Position numbers and translations under genes: made by a program. A stretch of 64,000 nt of DNA, from positions 22,023,001-22,087,000 of the forward strand of contig NC_046681.1 in the NCBI RefSeq assembly GCF_009870125.1, read 5' to 3'. The notes under the pieces were generated by a model, which saw only the letters and a program-made list of their open reading frames with translations, had not been told where the DNA came from and did not search any database. The DNA is from Drosophila pseudoobscura (taxonomy: Eukaryota > Arthropoda > Insecta > Diptera > Drosophilidae). Every line of letters begins with the position of its first letter. Within the stretch, counting starts at the first letter, position 1. Positions 37,486-48,668 of this stretch are shown here, piece by piece.

Positions 37486-37876
37486 TAAGAGAATGTATTA
37501 TACTCTGCCCCAAGACTGTAACTAGGCTTAAGTTAACTTTCCACATAGGCGCATTTCTTTTTATACATTTGTGTTTGTTTCTTGTGTATTTTTACAAATT
37601 TTGTTCTGTCTATTGCTAAAACAATAAGTAACATGGCATATGGTTCATATCTATAAACAATTAAGGATTTGTGCCAGTCCACGACGTATATATATATATA
37701 AATTATCGTCAGAGTCAAGTCTAGGATATGTCGAGAAGACAGCCCACGCTTTCGGGGCGATAAAATAAACAATTTCTTCGTACCTATAGTTTAAGTCTTT
37801 CCTTAAAATCTAAGCATTATGTACACGTCAAGTAGTGAGAGCTGCCCCGAAACAATTAACAATTAAGCGAGGATAA

Positions 37877-39813
37877 CTAGTGCATTGCATTCCCGTTTGT
37901 GGTGGGCGAATTGTTATTATTGCCATTCTGATAGTCTGTCGCCGTAAGTTTGATAGGATTTATGCTGGCCATGTCATTGCCATTCAGTTTGTGTTGCAGG
38001 TGCTCAAGCTGCTGGGCGAAATGTGTATCTTCCGCCGCTGTGGTGGAGATGCTATCGGCATCGTTTGTAATTGACATCGACATGGGTGAGAGCGGCGTCA
38101 CGGGCGTTGTACTGGCACCCAACTCCTCAATCGTTGAATCACTTTGATTTGAGGGCGTGCTGGAACGTGAACGCACCGGATATGCATCATCTAGGGGCAG
38201 AGCAAAGCCATGCGCGATCATCAAGTCGCCTATGTTTAAATCAGCTCCCTCTGCGGGATCGAACAGCTCTACTCCTGGCAATGGTGTGCCCTCACGGGTG
38301 GCTGCATTCACTCCAGCCGTCACCTTGGGACGCTCCTTGTAGGTAACGACGCGGGCTATTAGCTTACGCCAGTGGGCCACTAAAAAATACAATGTTTGGT
38401 CTTAGTTATTTCCATTTGTAAATCATTTTAGAAGCTATAACTTACCCTCTGTCATCTCCTCAAACTTTGCTATCGATGATTTTTGCCATGTATTTGGCTC
38501 ATTGCTAATGGTGGACTTGACATTGGCCAAAAAGCATTCCACCGCTTGGAATCTAAGGGAAATATCAACAAAAGTTAAAGCTTTAGCTATAGCTATACCT
38601 AAAGGTATGTGTCGTCTCACCTGAGTGTTAGGAAATCCGTGCGAAGCTCACAGATATCCGCTGGGGAGATATACTCGCTATCTCCATAATCCACAAAATA
38701 AAGATCAATCACCTGCTCTTGGGGATTGTATTGATTGGGCATAATGTCGACAATCTCGGCACGATACCATTTCTGATCAAACTTAAACACAGCGGCCACA
38801 ATCTGGCCCACATAGGGGGCTGTCAGGATATGTTTGGCTCGGTTTTCCGAACTGCTATAATAGTTGGTCATCTCCTTGACCATGTCATCGAGTTTCTTCG
38901 ACTGCGGGCCCACCAGCTGCACCCAGAATTTAGTGGGCGAGGCCACAGCGGAGACATAAACTTCCATGGGCTTGTCATCGCCACGGGCAGCCATCAGTTT
39001 GTCACGCGGCTGCATGGAGCTGAGCGATGTCTGCGAGGAGTATATGCTGGAGGCTATGCTATTGGTGGGCGAACGGCGTGGTTCACGGCGCTGCTCCACC
39101 TCCTCCACGGAGCGCAGAAGCTCTTCATCCTCTTCGATCTGATCGTCTAGTAGTTTGCGGGCAATGTTCACCTGCTTCTGATTGCCCACAATTGTGATCT
39201 TGGCCTTGCCATTCCGTCCATTCGGATCGATAGTGATCTTGGCCAACGAATTGCGGCCAATGTCCTGGATAATCTCGGCGCCTCGTCCGTACAGTTTGCT
39301 AGCCAGCCGCTGTGACACTTGCAGCTCCACTTTGACAATGGGTGCACGCTCGATTTCGCGTATAAGCATCACACGGGCTGCCTTTACGGCGTCTGGTACG
39401 CCGCTAATGTCGCAATATTTGTGTTCACTATCCTTGTCCCTGAAAAAGCAAACGCCCATGGCGGAGAATTAGAGATTGTTTCTTGTGTAACTTTGGTCAA
39501 AATTTAAATCCAATTACCGTAATCTTATCTTGGCCGAGGTCTTTTCCTCCATCAGCTTTATATTGGCTCCGCCGCGTCCCATAATCAGCGGCACATGCTC
39601 GTTATCCACTACGATTTTCAATACAATTTCCTTTGTACTCTGCTGCTGCTGCTGCTGCTCCAGTTCTATCCGATTCCTAGCCTCGTCTTGTTCCTCCTCA
39701 TCGCTGCGATTCTTAAAGTACGCATACAGCATAGCACCTCCCAGGGAACAGAGTCCCAGGCCCAATAGCAATTTATATGTGGGCGTGCCACCAAAAGGAG
39801 TATTGCGTAACAT
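37877..39813 (-). CDS. papi: papi, Tudor-KH protein (TDRKH)
   Basis: Exons 39518-39813, 38621-39439, 38446-38552 and 37877-38379 join in frame to 574 residues. An N-terminal membrane anchor (YKLLLGLGLCSLGGAMLYAYF) is followed by two KH domains (VPLIMGRGGANIKLMEEKT with its GxxG, and RLASKLYGRGAEIIQDIG) and an extended Tudor domain (KFWVQLVGPQ ... VAAVFKFDQKWYRAEIVD ... VDYGDSEYI). The tail is Ser/Thr/Asn-rich. Papi sits on the outer mitochondrial membrane, binds symmetrically dimethylated Piwi-family proteins and helps trim piRNA 3' ends. It converges on the Protein C10 homologue. The second KH domain has the diverged loop GRGAE. Confidence 0.97.
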
Positions 39814-42592
39814 TCTGTGGAGTTTCTATTCTAAAATATTTCAATTCGTAATCTTGATTATTCCTTTGAGCTTTCTGTCAAACTGCAACAAACAGATCAA
39901 AGAAATGGTGATGGATAAATTTTCTCAAGTTTCTTTCCAAGGTCAAGGTCGTGTAATTTGTTAGTATTATTAGTATTATTGCGTGTGGTACGGTACTGGT
40001 ACGGTACCTCAAAATAGAAAATAATACGACATATAATACGCATTAATGTGAGTAAGTGAATCGATAGAAGACCATGGTTGGGTCTTCGCTTACATAAACA
40101 CTTATCATTTTGTCACTGGACATTCAATTTGACAATTTCCGACATATTGCAGGCCGCAGAGCACAAATTAAATTTGGCAAACAATCCTCCACTCAAAAAG
40201 TGACTTCATAATTGAAATTGCCAGCGAGAGGTTCCCCCTGCACAGAAAATAGATGTGTGACGTTAGCCCCGTGTGCGAACACTATACAACAAATTTGCAT
40301 AACTAATATGATATTGTGTATATGGTAGATCAGCTTTGGACAGGTTTGTTTTTCAATTTAAGAATGCATTTCTCTTTTGCAGCGAATGCGCTTGTGCGTC
40401 CCGAGTCGAGTAAATTGCATGACTTGTGCAGGATAGTGCTCTGAAAAGCCATAAAGTCTAGCAACTGGGTAACGCAATTAACCAAAATAGATACCGAAAT
40501 AATGGGTTCTCTCTTAGCCAGTATTCACTGTCTATTGTTTTGTATACATATTCCATTTTTTAAACCCCAATAATTCACAATATTGTCGTAGCTTTGCACT
40601 GGTTCTTGGACAAGTTAAACGAGTTTATGCGCTCATATGTGTTATCAGACCGGTTTAACATTTATTTCCTCCAAATGCAACTAAATGAAAGTAAGCTTTT
40701 TTATCTATTTACTTTTTACTGATAACCCCCAAATTATGGGAATACATGGTAAACAACACCCAAAAATAACATAAGTATAGCACATTTAATTGATTTTTTT
40801 ATAGCGCTGACCTTGATCGTGATTTGCTGTAGATTGTTTCGCACTAAAGCTTTTCCTTTGTGTTTTTTTTCTGTTTGCTAAAACAAATGCTTAAACTCAA
40901 TGAAGCGTCTTATTTGAGTCGACAGATGAGTTGTTTGGTTTTTCCATTTTCATGTCGTCTAATTCGTTCGTAAATCGTAAGTTATTAGAAAATTATTAAT
41001 TCTCGCGAGAGATAAAAGGCTTGCCGTCGCCTCTACATTTCAGTATAAACTGTTGAAAAGAAGGCATTTTGAATATTTGGCCCCACAAACGGTCGGTCGG
41101 GTTCCATTGAGAGAGAGAGAGAGAGCGCCGACATCAGCTGTTTTGGAAGCATACTCTTTCACCAATACACTCATACAAGAGAGCGTCTGGCTGGGTTCTT
41201 GTTGGTTTTATTTTGCCGGTTCATTTTGCACGGTAAATGTGGAAAAGAAGAGTGTATTGTTACTGTGTATACGTATGTAACAGGTGGAAGAGAGCGTTTC
41301 CGAACCGATAAGGTATAAATATATTCTTGAGCCCTAATAAGTGAAACTATATATTGGCATATATTGAATGCCAATTGGATCATTACCTTTTGAGTCCATC
41401 AACAAACAAACCAGATTACAGGGTATCACGTAGTCGTAGTGTGAACAATAGCAATTGAAAAATTGAATAGAGCTGCATAAGCACATGTACACACGCATAT
41501 GGCTCTGGTAATTAACAGCAATACGACTATTGGCATAAAGGCAAATAATGAAAAGCAAACAAAACGTAAATTAGCTAGCGGCAGTGTCTGATGCAGAGGG
41601 AGAGGAGAGCGAGCGAGAATAGCTTGAACAGAACAGCGGGAGAGTGCGCAGAGTGCTAAATTTAGTGAAATGACATAATAAACCGTTCGCTTGGCTTAAG
41701 TTGTGGTTGTGACCCTCTCTGTACTCTCAAACAGATTTATGATCGATTTCTGAATGGCCCCCAGTTCCACAACAAGGATTACAGTTAGAATAAATAGATC
41801 ACCTAACAAGTGTCGCCATTAGCATTTACCTAGCGGACGTTCCCGATTCGCTCGCACGAAATATTGTCTGCCAACAATTGTGCGTTCTGTTTGGCGAAGA
41901 GGTCACGCGGTGAAAATGCTTGGGATGAGTCGAATTTTCTATTGGCAAAGTTTCAAATTTTATTTCGCCTGTACGTATGTATTTATTGTCTCTGCCTGCC
42001 TGTTGCTAAATAAAGCCGAGTCCACAACAAATATCGACGTCATCTTAAGGTATTTAATAATCCGCGAGGCTATTTGGAGAAACTTTCTTGAACAAGAACC
42101 AAATCTATCATTCCGTGGATTATATTTGCATTTTAGATTTGTATGCGCTGCAGCTTGCGGCTACTTGCGGCTTTGTGAGGTTCTTAATGAAAAACCAGTT
42201 TGTTGAAGAGCAGAAGCAGCCAAAGGTAGAGATGCCACTCGTAAAAGGTCAATCAAGGGGTTACTAAATGGCTTTAAAGCTTTGTCAATAACTTGGATAG
42301 TTATGTACGCTACACACACACATAGGTATATTTTCCTGTGTTTGCGTACAACTGATAGTAAAAGTGCTACGAATTCTCTGTCGACCATTCAATGCGTTAA
42401 CTTACCCTATGCAGCTTTCTTAATGCCGTCTTTATGTTCTATCGATTCCCTGGCTGTATTTGTTCTATATCTAATTCTTTAAGCCGACACTAATTAACCA
42501 TTCACTCAATTCTTGGTTTGAAAACAACAAAAAAACCGAGTCTGCTTTATAAAAACGTGCAACAAGCCAAAAAACAACAAAAACGCCGAGTC

Positions 42593-42690
42593 CAGTGTGA
42601 CCGCGAATTTATCGCTAAAATATACCGTCGGACCCTCCGAAATATACCAAAATATTCCGTCTCATTTTAAAAAATATACCGTAAATATAC
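42593..42690 (-). promoter_or_regulatory. Motif 1 plus repeated Motif 6 promoter-like cluster
   Basis: CAGTGTGACC at 593-602 is the reverse of the core-promoter Motif 1 (M1BP site, GGTCACACTG). AAATATACC recurs at 42618-42626, 42640-42648 and 42672-42680, the reverse of Motif 6 (GGTATATTT). Both read in minus orientation, predicting transcription toward papi. The target is unclear: papi lies 2.8 kb away. Confidence 0.45.
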
Positions 42691-42724
42691 TGACGAATTC
42701 AAGTTCTATTATACATATTCCTCG

Positions 42725-43095
42725 ATTTTGATATTCCGTGGAATATTACTTGCTATCTAGATCTCTCAGACCTGCCCACATAATTTTATGCAATTAATGA
42801 ATCCATTTTCTACTTGACTGTCTTATTCTAAATACTTGCTTTTATATAAATCTTGTCTAAAAGAGATTTTAGCAAAAATGGTCAACCAAAAAAACGAAAA
42901 AGTATAGTCGTTCATATTGCTCAATTTAGAGATTCCGTTGAATAATTTTGGCTAACTAAAACCCTTAGTACTGCCCACATCATTTTAGACCATTAACGAA
43001 TACATTTTCTACAAGATTGGCTAATATTTAGTCCTTGCTTTTATTGTATTTTGACTAAAACAAGGTTTAAACAAAATAGTTCCACAAAAACAGTC
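42725..43095. repeat. diverged tandem duplication, about 190-bp unit
   Basis: 42725-42905 and 42906-43095 share an ordered series of words: ATTCCGT(G/T)GAAT, CTGCCCACAT, ATTTTCTAC, CTTGCTTTTAT, and A(A/C)AA at the end. The copies have diverged heavily, so the duplication is old. No coding potential. Confidence 0.7.
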
Positions 43096-43601
43096 GCAAT
43101 GATGCTGGTACATGTTGTGTGTAAGCCGTAGTATATGCCTTTTTATACCCTATTTCGTTAATTTAATATGAAGATGAAACGAATTATAACCCGATCCTGA
43201 TACTTGTTGATCTCTGTATGAAGACAATAAGCTGCACAATATCGTTGATATAGGTTTAAAACAGAGAACAAAATGGTTATTGCATTAATTGGAGCCTGGG
43301 ATAATAAACATATTCTCAATTCTTTAATATCCCAAGGGTATGCCCAGAAATTGAAATTGAAAGCGCGCGCTTTTTTCTATATTGTCATTTATTTGAATGT
43401 AAGTATAAAATGCATTTTGAGCAGCTAAAAGCTGTTAGGTCGTAATCACTAACTATACGGGTAGACATCCCTTTTTGTCTAAGTACAATGAACACTTTCT
43501 GAGTTTTAAGGCGTGCGCGCACACATTTGGAAGAAAAAACAACAACTTAAGGCATTATGGCATGGGCGTGTGTAGTGGCTCTGGCTGTTGCTCCTGAACA
43601 G

Positions 43602-46468
43602 CTAGGAAATGTCTCTTAGCGTATTTGGCTTGCTGCCATCCATATCAAAGCACCGACAATTACAGCAAGAGACGGGACATTCAGAGTTTTGTCTGCAAAG
43701 AAAAATAAACGGAAATAAACGAATGCTTTTCTGGGTTTTTGGAAGTAAATTAGAGACTCACTTGAACCACTGCATTATGTGCTCGGTGTGTCCGCCATGG
43801 CGACACGTCTGGCACCAAGAGAACCACTTCGAAAATGGCTTCGTTTGCCAGCCCTGCACCTCGGGCGTGGTGCTGAGCGTCTCGCCATTGCTCATGTTAA
43901 TCATCGTTCCCATGTGCATCAGACAGAGCGAGCAGCGTGGCAGGGGCTTGCGGCAGCTGGGGCAGGACGACAGGCGATTTGTGCTGGTCGTGGTGCTCCG
44001 CGGACGTGGCTCGTCCAGCAGGGCATTCGACACGGGCTTGCCACAGAAGTTGCACGACAGATAAACGGTTCGCGAGCTGCGCGCCGACGCGCGTATGCCC
44101 TCAATTTTGATGTCAAGCTCGGCACGTTTCTCCCACAGACCCCAGCTGTTGAGGTAGTCCAAATAGCTTGAGATCCAGTACTGTATGCGTTTGTCCGAGA
44201 AAAGCTCCTGTCGGAAGTAATTGATGGCCACCAGGGCCACAGTCTGTACATCAAAACTGGTATCCATATACGACTGCAGTATGTTTATGCCATCGAGCGA
44301 CTCTCCGGTGAGCAGCAGTCCATTGAGATCCCCGCATTCGATGGCCGACTGTATCTGTTGCTTCACATAGTCCGTCAGCTTGGTCTCCGACAGATATTTG
44401 CATGCAAATGCCATACGATCGGACAGCGAGACGCCTTCTTCTTTGAGCACAGCCTCAAAGTTGTCCTTTTCCATCGTGAGGAACGAGAAAATTGCCCTTA
44501 GATGTGGATCCTGTATCTGCATATTTGCACTGGAGCGTTGATTGCGCGACGTAGAACTACAGCGATCCGCATTGAAGCTAGACAGCGCAATCACCGTGAT
44601 CCTGTACATGCTGGGGTCCCTCATGTTGTCCGCCGCAGAGGACAGGATATTGCAGGCATGCATTATCTTTAAATGGAACACACAGATCATGGCCGCACGG
44701 CTGTACTCCTTGCTGGCATATAGCTGGTCGATAAAACGCTCCAGTTCGCCCAGTTCAAACGCCCAGCCACAGAGCTGCAAAGCATGATCACGCTGTTCGC
44801 TCTTGTAGCACACGAGCTTATTGGAATTATTGATGCCATCTGGCCACTGCAGCAGCTGAGATTCGATGCGAGAGCTGGCCATCAAGGCCTCCGACGTGTG
44901 ACCCAAATTGATGCCCAAAGCGGACTTCAAACCGGACAACTGATCATCGCAATAGACATTGTTCAGCGTGGACCAAACGTTCCTCAGATATGGCGTCAGA
45001 TGGAGCTCGGCAAATCTCTTGTTATCCGGCTTGATTCCATAATCGTCGAGGGCACGCTGCCGAGTCTCGTCCACCAGATCCAGTTCAAAGAGTTCCGGCA
45101 CCAGGAAGTCCACATTCAATGCGGAATGCGACCCGGGACCATTGTAATCCAGGGAACTGCCACTGTTCAGGCTACAGCTGCTCGTCGGCTGCTGTGTGGG
45201 CGTGGCCGTGGCCGTGCTGGATGTGGGCGAAGCGGGAGCGTAGAGAGGCCTCTGCATGAGCAGCGGCAGCTTCCTCCGATTACTATGCGCTGTATGTAGT
45301 GTGACAGGCAGTCGAAAATCAAGGATGTTCACAGCATCCGCCAGCAGCAGGGCCCGCTCAAAGTCACGGGAGTGCCAGGAAAGGCAATTAACGAACGCAA
45401 ACTTTCCACTATGATGATATTTGGAAGGAAACGGACTGATCTGTCGCTTCACATGATAGATCTCTCTGGAGTTCTCGTTCTCCACACTGCGAATGTCATA
45501 GAGCGTGATGTAGGACGAGTCACGCTGCAGGGACGACAGCAGGCTGTTCCTGGTGGGACACCAGGCAATCTGTAGATGATTCCTGGAGGATTGTATTTGA
45601 CGTAGTGGCTGCTTAATGGAGCGCACATCCCACAGCATAATGATGGAGTCTACATAGCTGCAGAGATCATTGCCATTGGGGGCCACCGAAAGCCCTTGGA
45701 CAGTCTTTGTGGGGATGCTCTGGCAGGAGGCATTGTTCTCTAAGGGATTGTGGATTAGGGATTACATTAGTGTGGGTTTATGGCGGAAACCTCTGCCACT
45801 TACGCCTCAGATCGAACAGCTTGATAATCTTCTGGCTCATGCCTGCTATGAGCATTCGATGATTGCGATCCCAGCAAAGAGAATTGGCGGACTCGGCCTG
45901 GCCAAAAAAGTTTGCCGTCTCCTTGGGCACACCCCGTTCAGTGTCCCAAATCGTTATGCACGAGTCGGAACGATGGCGATCGTGGCCTACGGCCAGTATA
46001 TTGGCATCCATCTCGCTCCAGGCTAAGCAAGTGCACATCCGCTGCTGTCGCGGCGCTACAGAGGAATTCAAGAGTTAAATGGAACCATAGCGGTGGATAA
46101 TCTCTACCCACTGTACTCCCAGCTGCTGTCGTAGGTGTCCCGAAAGTTACATATCCCAATCTTGCCATCCGCCAAGCCCACGGCTATGATGGGCTGATGG
46201 CTGTGGTAGGACGCAGCCACACATCGGGCATACTGGTACCGCGACTCGTTGGCCAGATAGTTAACCGATATATAAGGCAGGCGACCTGGTGGGAGGATGG
46301 GAAGTGAAAAGTGTCTCAAAAATACCCATATGCTAGATCGCACTCACTTTTCTGTGGGGCATCATCCTTGCTGCGCAACTCGTACAAATTGATTTCCTGG
46401 CCCCACGAGACGAACTTGTCGTGAAAGTTGGGAAACCAACTGAGGCCGTGTATATTGCCACTCATCAT
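43602..46468 (-). CDS. mio: mio (missing oocyte), GATOR2 subunit
   Basis: Exons 46348-46468, 46112-46285, 45804-46055, 43762-45739 and 43602-43692 give 871 residues. The start is the ATG-ATG at 46468/46465 before SGNIHGLSWFP; the longer open frame begins with GTG. N-terminal WD40 repeats form a propeller (WGQEINLYELR, CTCLAWSEMDANILAVGHDRHRSDSCITIWD, SIIMLWDVRS). A long helical middle follows, then a C-terminal zinc-ribbon/RING-like module (CNFCGKPV, CPSCRKPLPRCSLC, WCQTCRHGGH) completed only by the short last exon (SECPVSCCNC). Mio is part of GATOR2, which opposes GATOR1 to activate TORC1. In flies it is needed to keep oocyte fate. Confidence 0.96.
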
Positions 46469-46767
46469 AAGCTGTTTTCCATTCGGTTTAATGTCTGTGG
46501 TGCAGTTTCCTTCCCAGATTTTCCCAGGCGACACCTAATTGCGTCGTGTTATCAGTCGCAAAAAAAAAGTGAGATAAACACACACACACACACACACTCA
46601 CGGACACAAGGCCGGTTAATCAGCTGTTTGTACCGCTGTCATTTGGCCTTGTTCAACACTAAGCCATAACTTCGTAAGAAATATTTTTTGTTTTTATCCC
46701 GTGACGAATTTTGTTAACATTTAACTTTTTACACGTGTCTTTATTTATTTGAATTATATCACTGTAA
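46469..46767. promoter_or_regulatory. divergent promoter, mio / CEBPZOS-like
   Basis: A 299-bp head-to-head interval. It contains an A9 tract and a CA run at 46578-46599, and a TTTGG/CAGCTG segment near 46620. No TATA box or DRE seen. Confidence 0.4.
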
Positions 46768-47089
46768 TGTTGCCGAAAACACCCAAGCCTGCACTTTGGA
46801 GATTCATCAAGGGAAGCGCCAAGACTCTGTTTGTAGTGGAGGCGGTTTGTTTTGCTGCCAGCTACGGCGTGTATTACCGCATGAACACGAATCGAGGCAA
46901 GTCCAGTACAACCTTTATATAAGTTTCCGAATTAAAAATAATTCCCATTTTGCAGAATTCCGCCAGCATATCCACGAGAACTATCCCTTTGTGCTTGATT
47001 ACTATTACAAAATCGGCGAGATCGTAGGCGACAACAAGGCCCGTCAGTCGGACGCCAGCTACTGGAGCACCTTGAAGAAAAGCGACTAA
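46768..47089 (+). CDS. CEBPZOS-like small mitochondrial protein
   Basis: Exons 46768-46897 and 46956-47089 give 87 residues. A short N-terminal basic stretch leads to one hydrophobic segment (TLFVVEAVCFAASYGVYY), then EFRQHIHENYPFVLDYYYKIGE, closely matching the pattern of human CEBPZOS (DFRQTMSKKYPFILEVYYK), a single-pass mitochondrial protein. The intron starts with GC (GAG|GCAAGT) instead of GT; no GT donor gives the conserved frame as well. The stop at 47087-47089 is followed after 16 nt by the ATG of the next frame, suggesting one two-cistron mRNA. Confidence 0.82.
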
Positions 47090-47105
47090 ACACCCATAAT
47101 TCCCC

Positions 47106-47351
47106 ATGTTTGGCAACCCGTATTTAAAGTCCCTGCTGTGGCTTGTGTCTTTCGGGGGCATTGGCTATGGCCTGATGCGGCTGACCGAACCAAATGCCGA
47201 GAAAATTGAGCGCATAAAAGCCTCTGCCCGTGGTCATCCAAACCAAACCGACGATGAGAAGAAGAAGGCATTGTTTATGAAGCGTTTGCAGGAGGCGGCC
47301 AGCACCAGTGCACCAATATACAGGACACCAACAGGGGACAAAAGAGACTAG
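47106..47351 (+). CDS. UQCC3-like complex III assembly factor
   Basis: A single exon of 81 residues. One N-terminal membrane segment (SLLWLVSFGGIGYGLM) with PNAEKIERIKAS, then a charged helix ending FMKRLQEAASTS, follows the human UQCC3 layout (VGYALLVIVTPGERRKQEM ... LQEAATT). UQCC3 is an inner-membrane factor for cytochrome b insertion and complex III assembly. It sits 16 nt after the stop of the CEBPZOS-like frame and has no promoter space of its own, so it is probably the second cistron. Confidence 0.75.
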   Translation: MFGNPYLKSLLWLVSFGGIGYGLMRLTEPNAEKIERIKASARGHPNQTDDEKKKALFMKRLQEAASTSAPIYRTPTGDKRD

Positions 47352-47559
47352 TTAGGAACTTTTTTCGTTTAAATATATGTAAATTGTTAAACAAATTCGA
47401 AAAATATTAATTTTGAGCATTTAATTAATTTGCGCTTTGTTCACACTGGTAGGTGGGACAGTGTTGCAAAAAGCGCATTTGGCTCAAAGAAGAAATCGGA
47501 TGCTCTTTGCTCTGGATTTGCATTTTTTGTAGTTTATTATATTAGATCGCAGCCTCCAC

Positions 47560-48403
47560 ATGGCCCCGGAATATGTGCCATTAGCATCCTTTGCTAATAT
47601 TCCCTCTGCCGTTCAATTTGACGCCAACGAGGATTTCCAAAAGCAAACCCATCAACAGAAGCTGGACAAACCATTTTTGGGCTTCAAGAAGCGTTCCTAC
47701 GTGAGGACTAGTGTCAAGATGGATACAATGCGTGAACGGGAGTTACTCAAGACGCTGTTGGTGGATAAGTCCAGCAGCTTTTCGAACAGCACGATACCCG
47801 ATTGCATCTGCTACCGGGACCTAGCCTCGCTGACCGACGAGGATCTGCAATTATTTGGTTTCAAACCGGAGCAGCACCGCGCCGAGATGCTGCAAATATT
47901 TGCCGAAATGGGCAACCAGGATCCCAGCTATGATTACCTTTGCAATTCGGAAATGGCCAAAGAATACAACTCTCAGATCATAGGCAAAGCCACAGAACAT
48001 ACCATGGCGCTGTGTTCCTCCTTTGAGAACGCCAATTCCAGGATGAAAATGATGCCCGTGGAAGATCTTGTTGTCGGGGATAAGCGCTATGCCAGTCGCT
48101 TTGCACTGGAGACATTGGAACAGATGTCCAAGGATCTAAAGAAGATTGAGAAAACTGTCAATGAGTTGCAGAAGATAGATGATAACCAGGCCAATGGAGG
48201 CACCAAGAAGGTTGGAAAACATACATAGTTTGGATTTTTTAGTGGTTTTTTATATGTATCTTTGTCGCTTTCAGAAAAAGTTAAAATTCGTCACTTGCGC
48301 TTACTATGCAGCCATGGCTTTGGGCTTGTCCTGTGCCTGGTTTTGGTGGTGGTCTAAGCATAATGGATCTGCACGACTCGACAGGATCTCGCTATCGACT
48401 TGA
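47560..48403 (+). CDS. daed: SAM-domain tail-anchored protein, probable Daedalus
   Basis: Exon 1 (47560-48210) and exon 2 (48275-48403) give 259 residues. A basic N-terminal region (KPFLGFKKRSYVRTSVKMD) precedes a SAM-like domain (about 85-115: CICYRDLASLTDEDLQLFGFKPEQHRAEML). A helical, coiled-coil-like stretch follows (LETLEQMSKDLKKIEKTVNELQKID), then a C-terminal membrane anchor in exon 2 (YYAAMALGLSCAWFWWW) with a short tail. This layout matches Daedalus, which with Gasz holds Armitage on the mitochondrial outer membrane for piRNA biogenesis. The name is from memory of domain layout and so moderate. The donor (AAG|GTTGGA) is weak; reading through gives a 222-residue form without the anchor. 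Confidence 0.7.
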
Positions 48404-48668
48404 ATATAATCTATGCACTCCACTCCCTTTGAACACAGATTGCTTTCCAGCCTCTCATAGATTTCGATATTTTTAAGTGGAAAACGTGAGCATATAAAAA
48501 GTGTATTAACAAATTGTCTACAGACATGACAAGAATAGCCATATAGCACCATACATATAATCTCTGCAGCATTCCCCTTGGAAAAATATGACTTTCCAAA
48601 ACTTCTCATATAATTAAAAAGAAAACTTTGAATATTCTGTAAAAACGTGCATGAATCTTTATAGTTGA

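Larger units (their letters stand above)
39814..43601. other. intergenic between papi and mio, no firm gene
   Basis: It contains GA repeats (41111-41126), a possible short gene at 41914-42260 (several alternative open frames, none settled), a Motif 1/Motif 6 promoter-like cluster at 42593-42690, and a diverged tandem duplication at 42725-43095. No element with coding capacity was recognised. Confidence 0.45.

Noticed and set aside
46469-46534. Longer mio start upstream
   Set aside because: The extension has only a GTG start; the conserved protein begins at the ATG-ATG before SGNIHGLSWFP.
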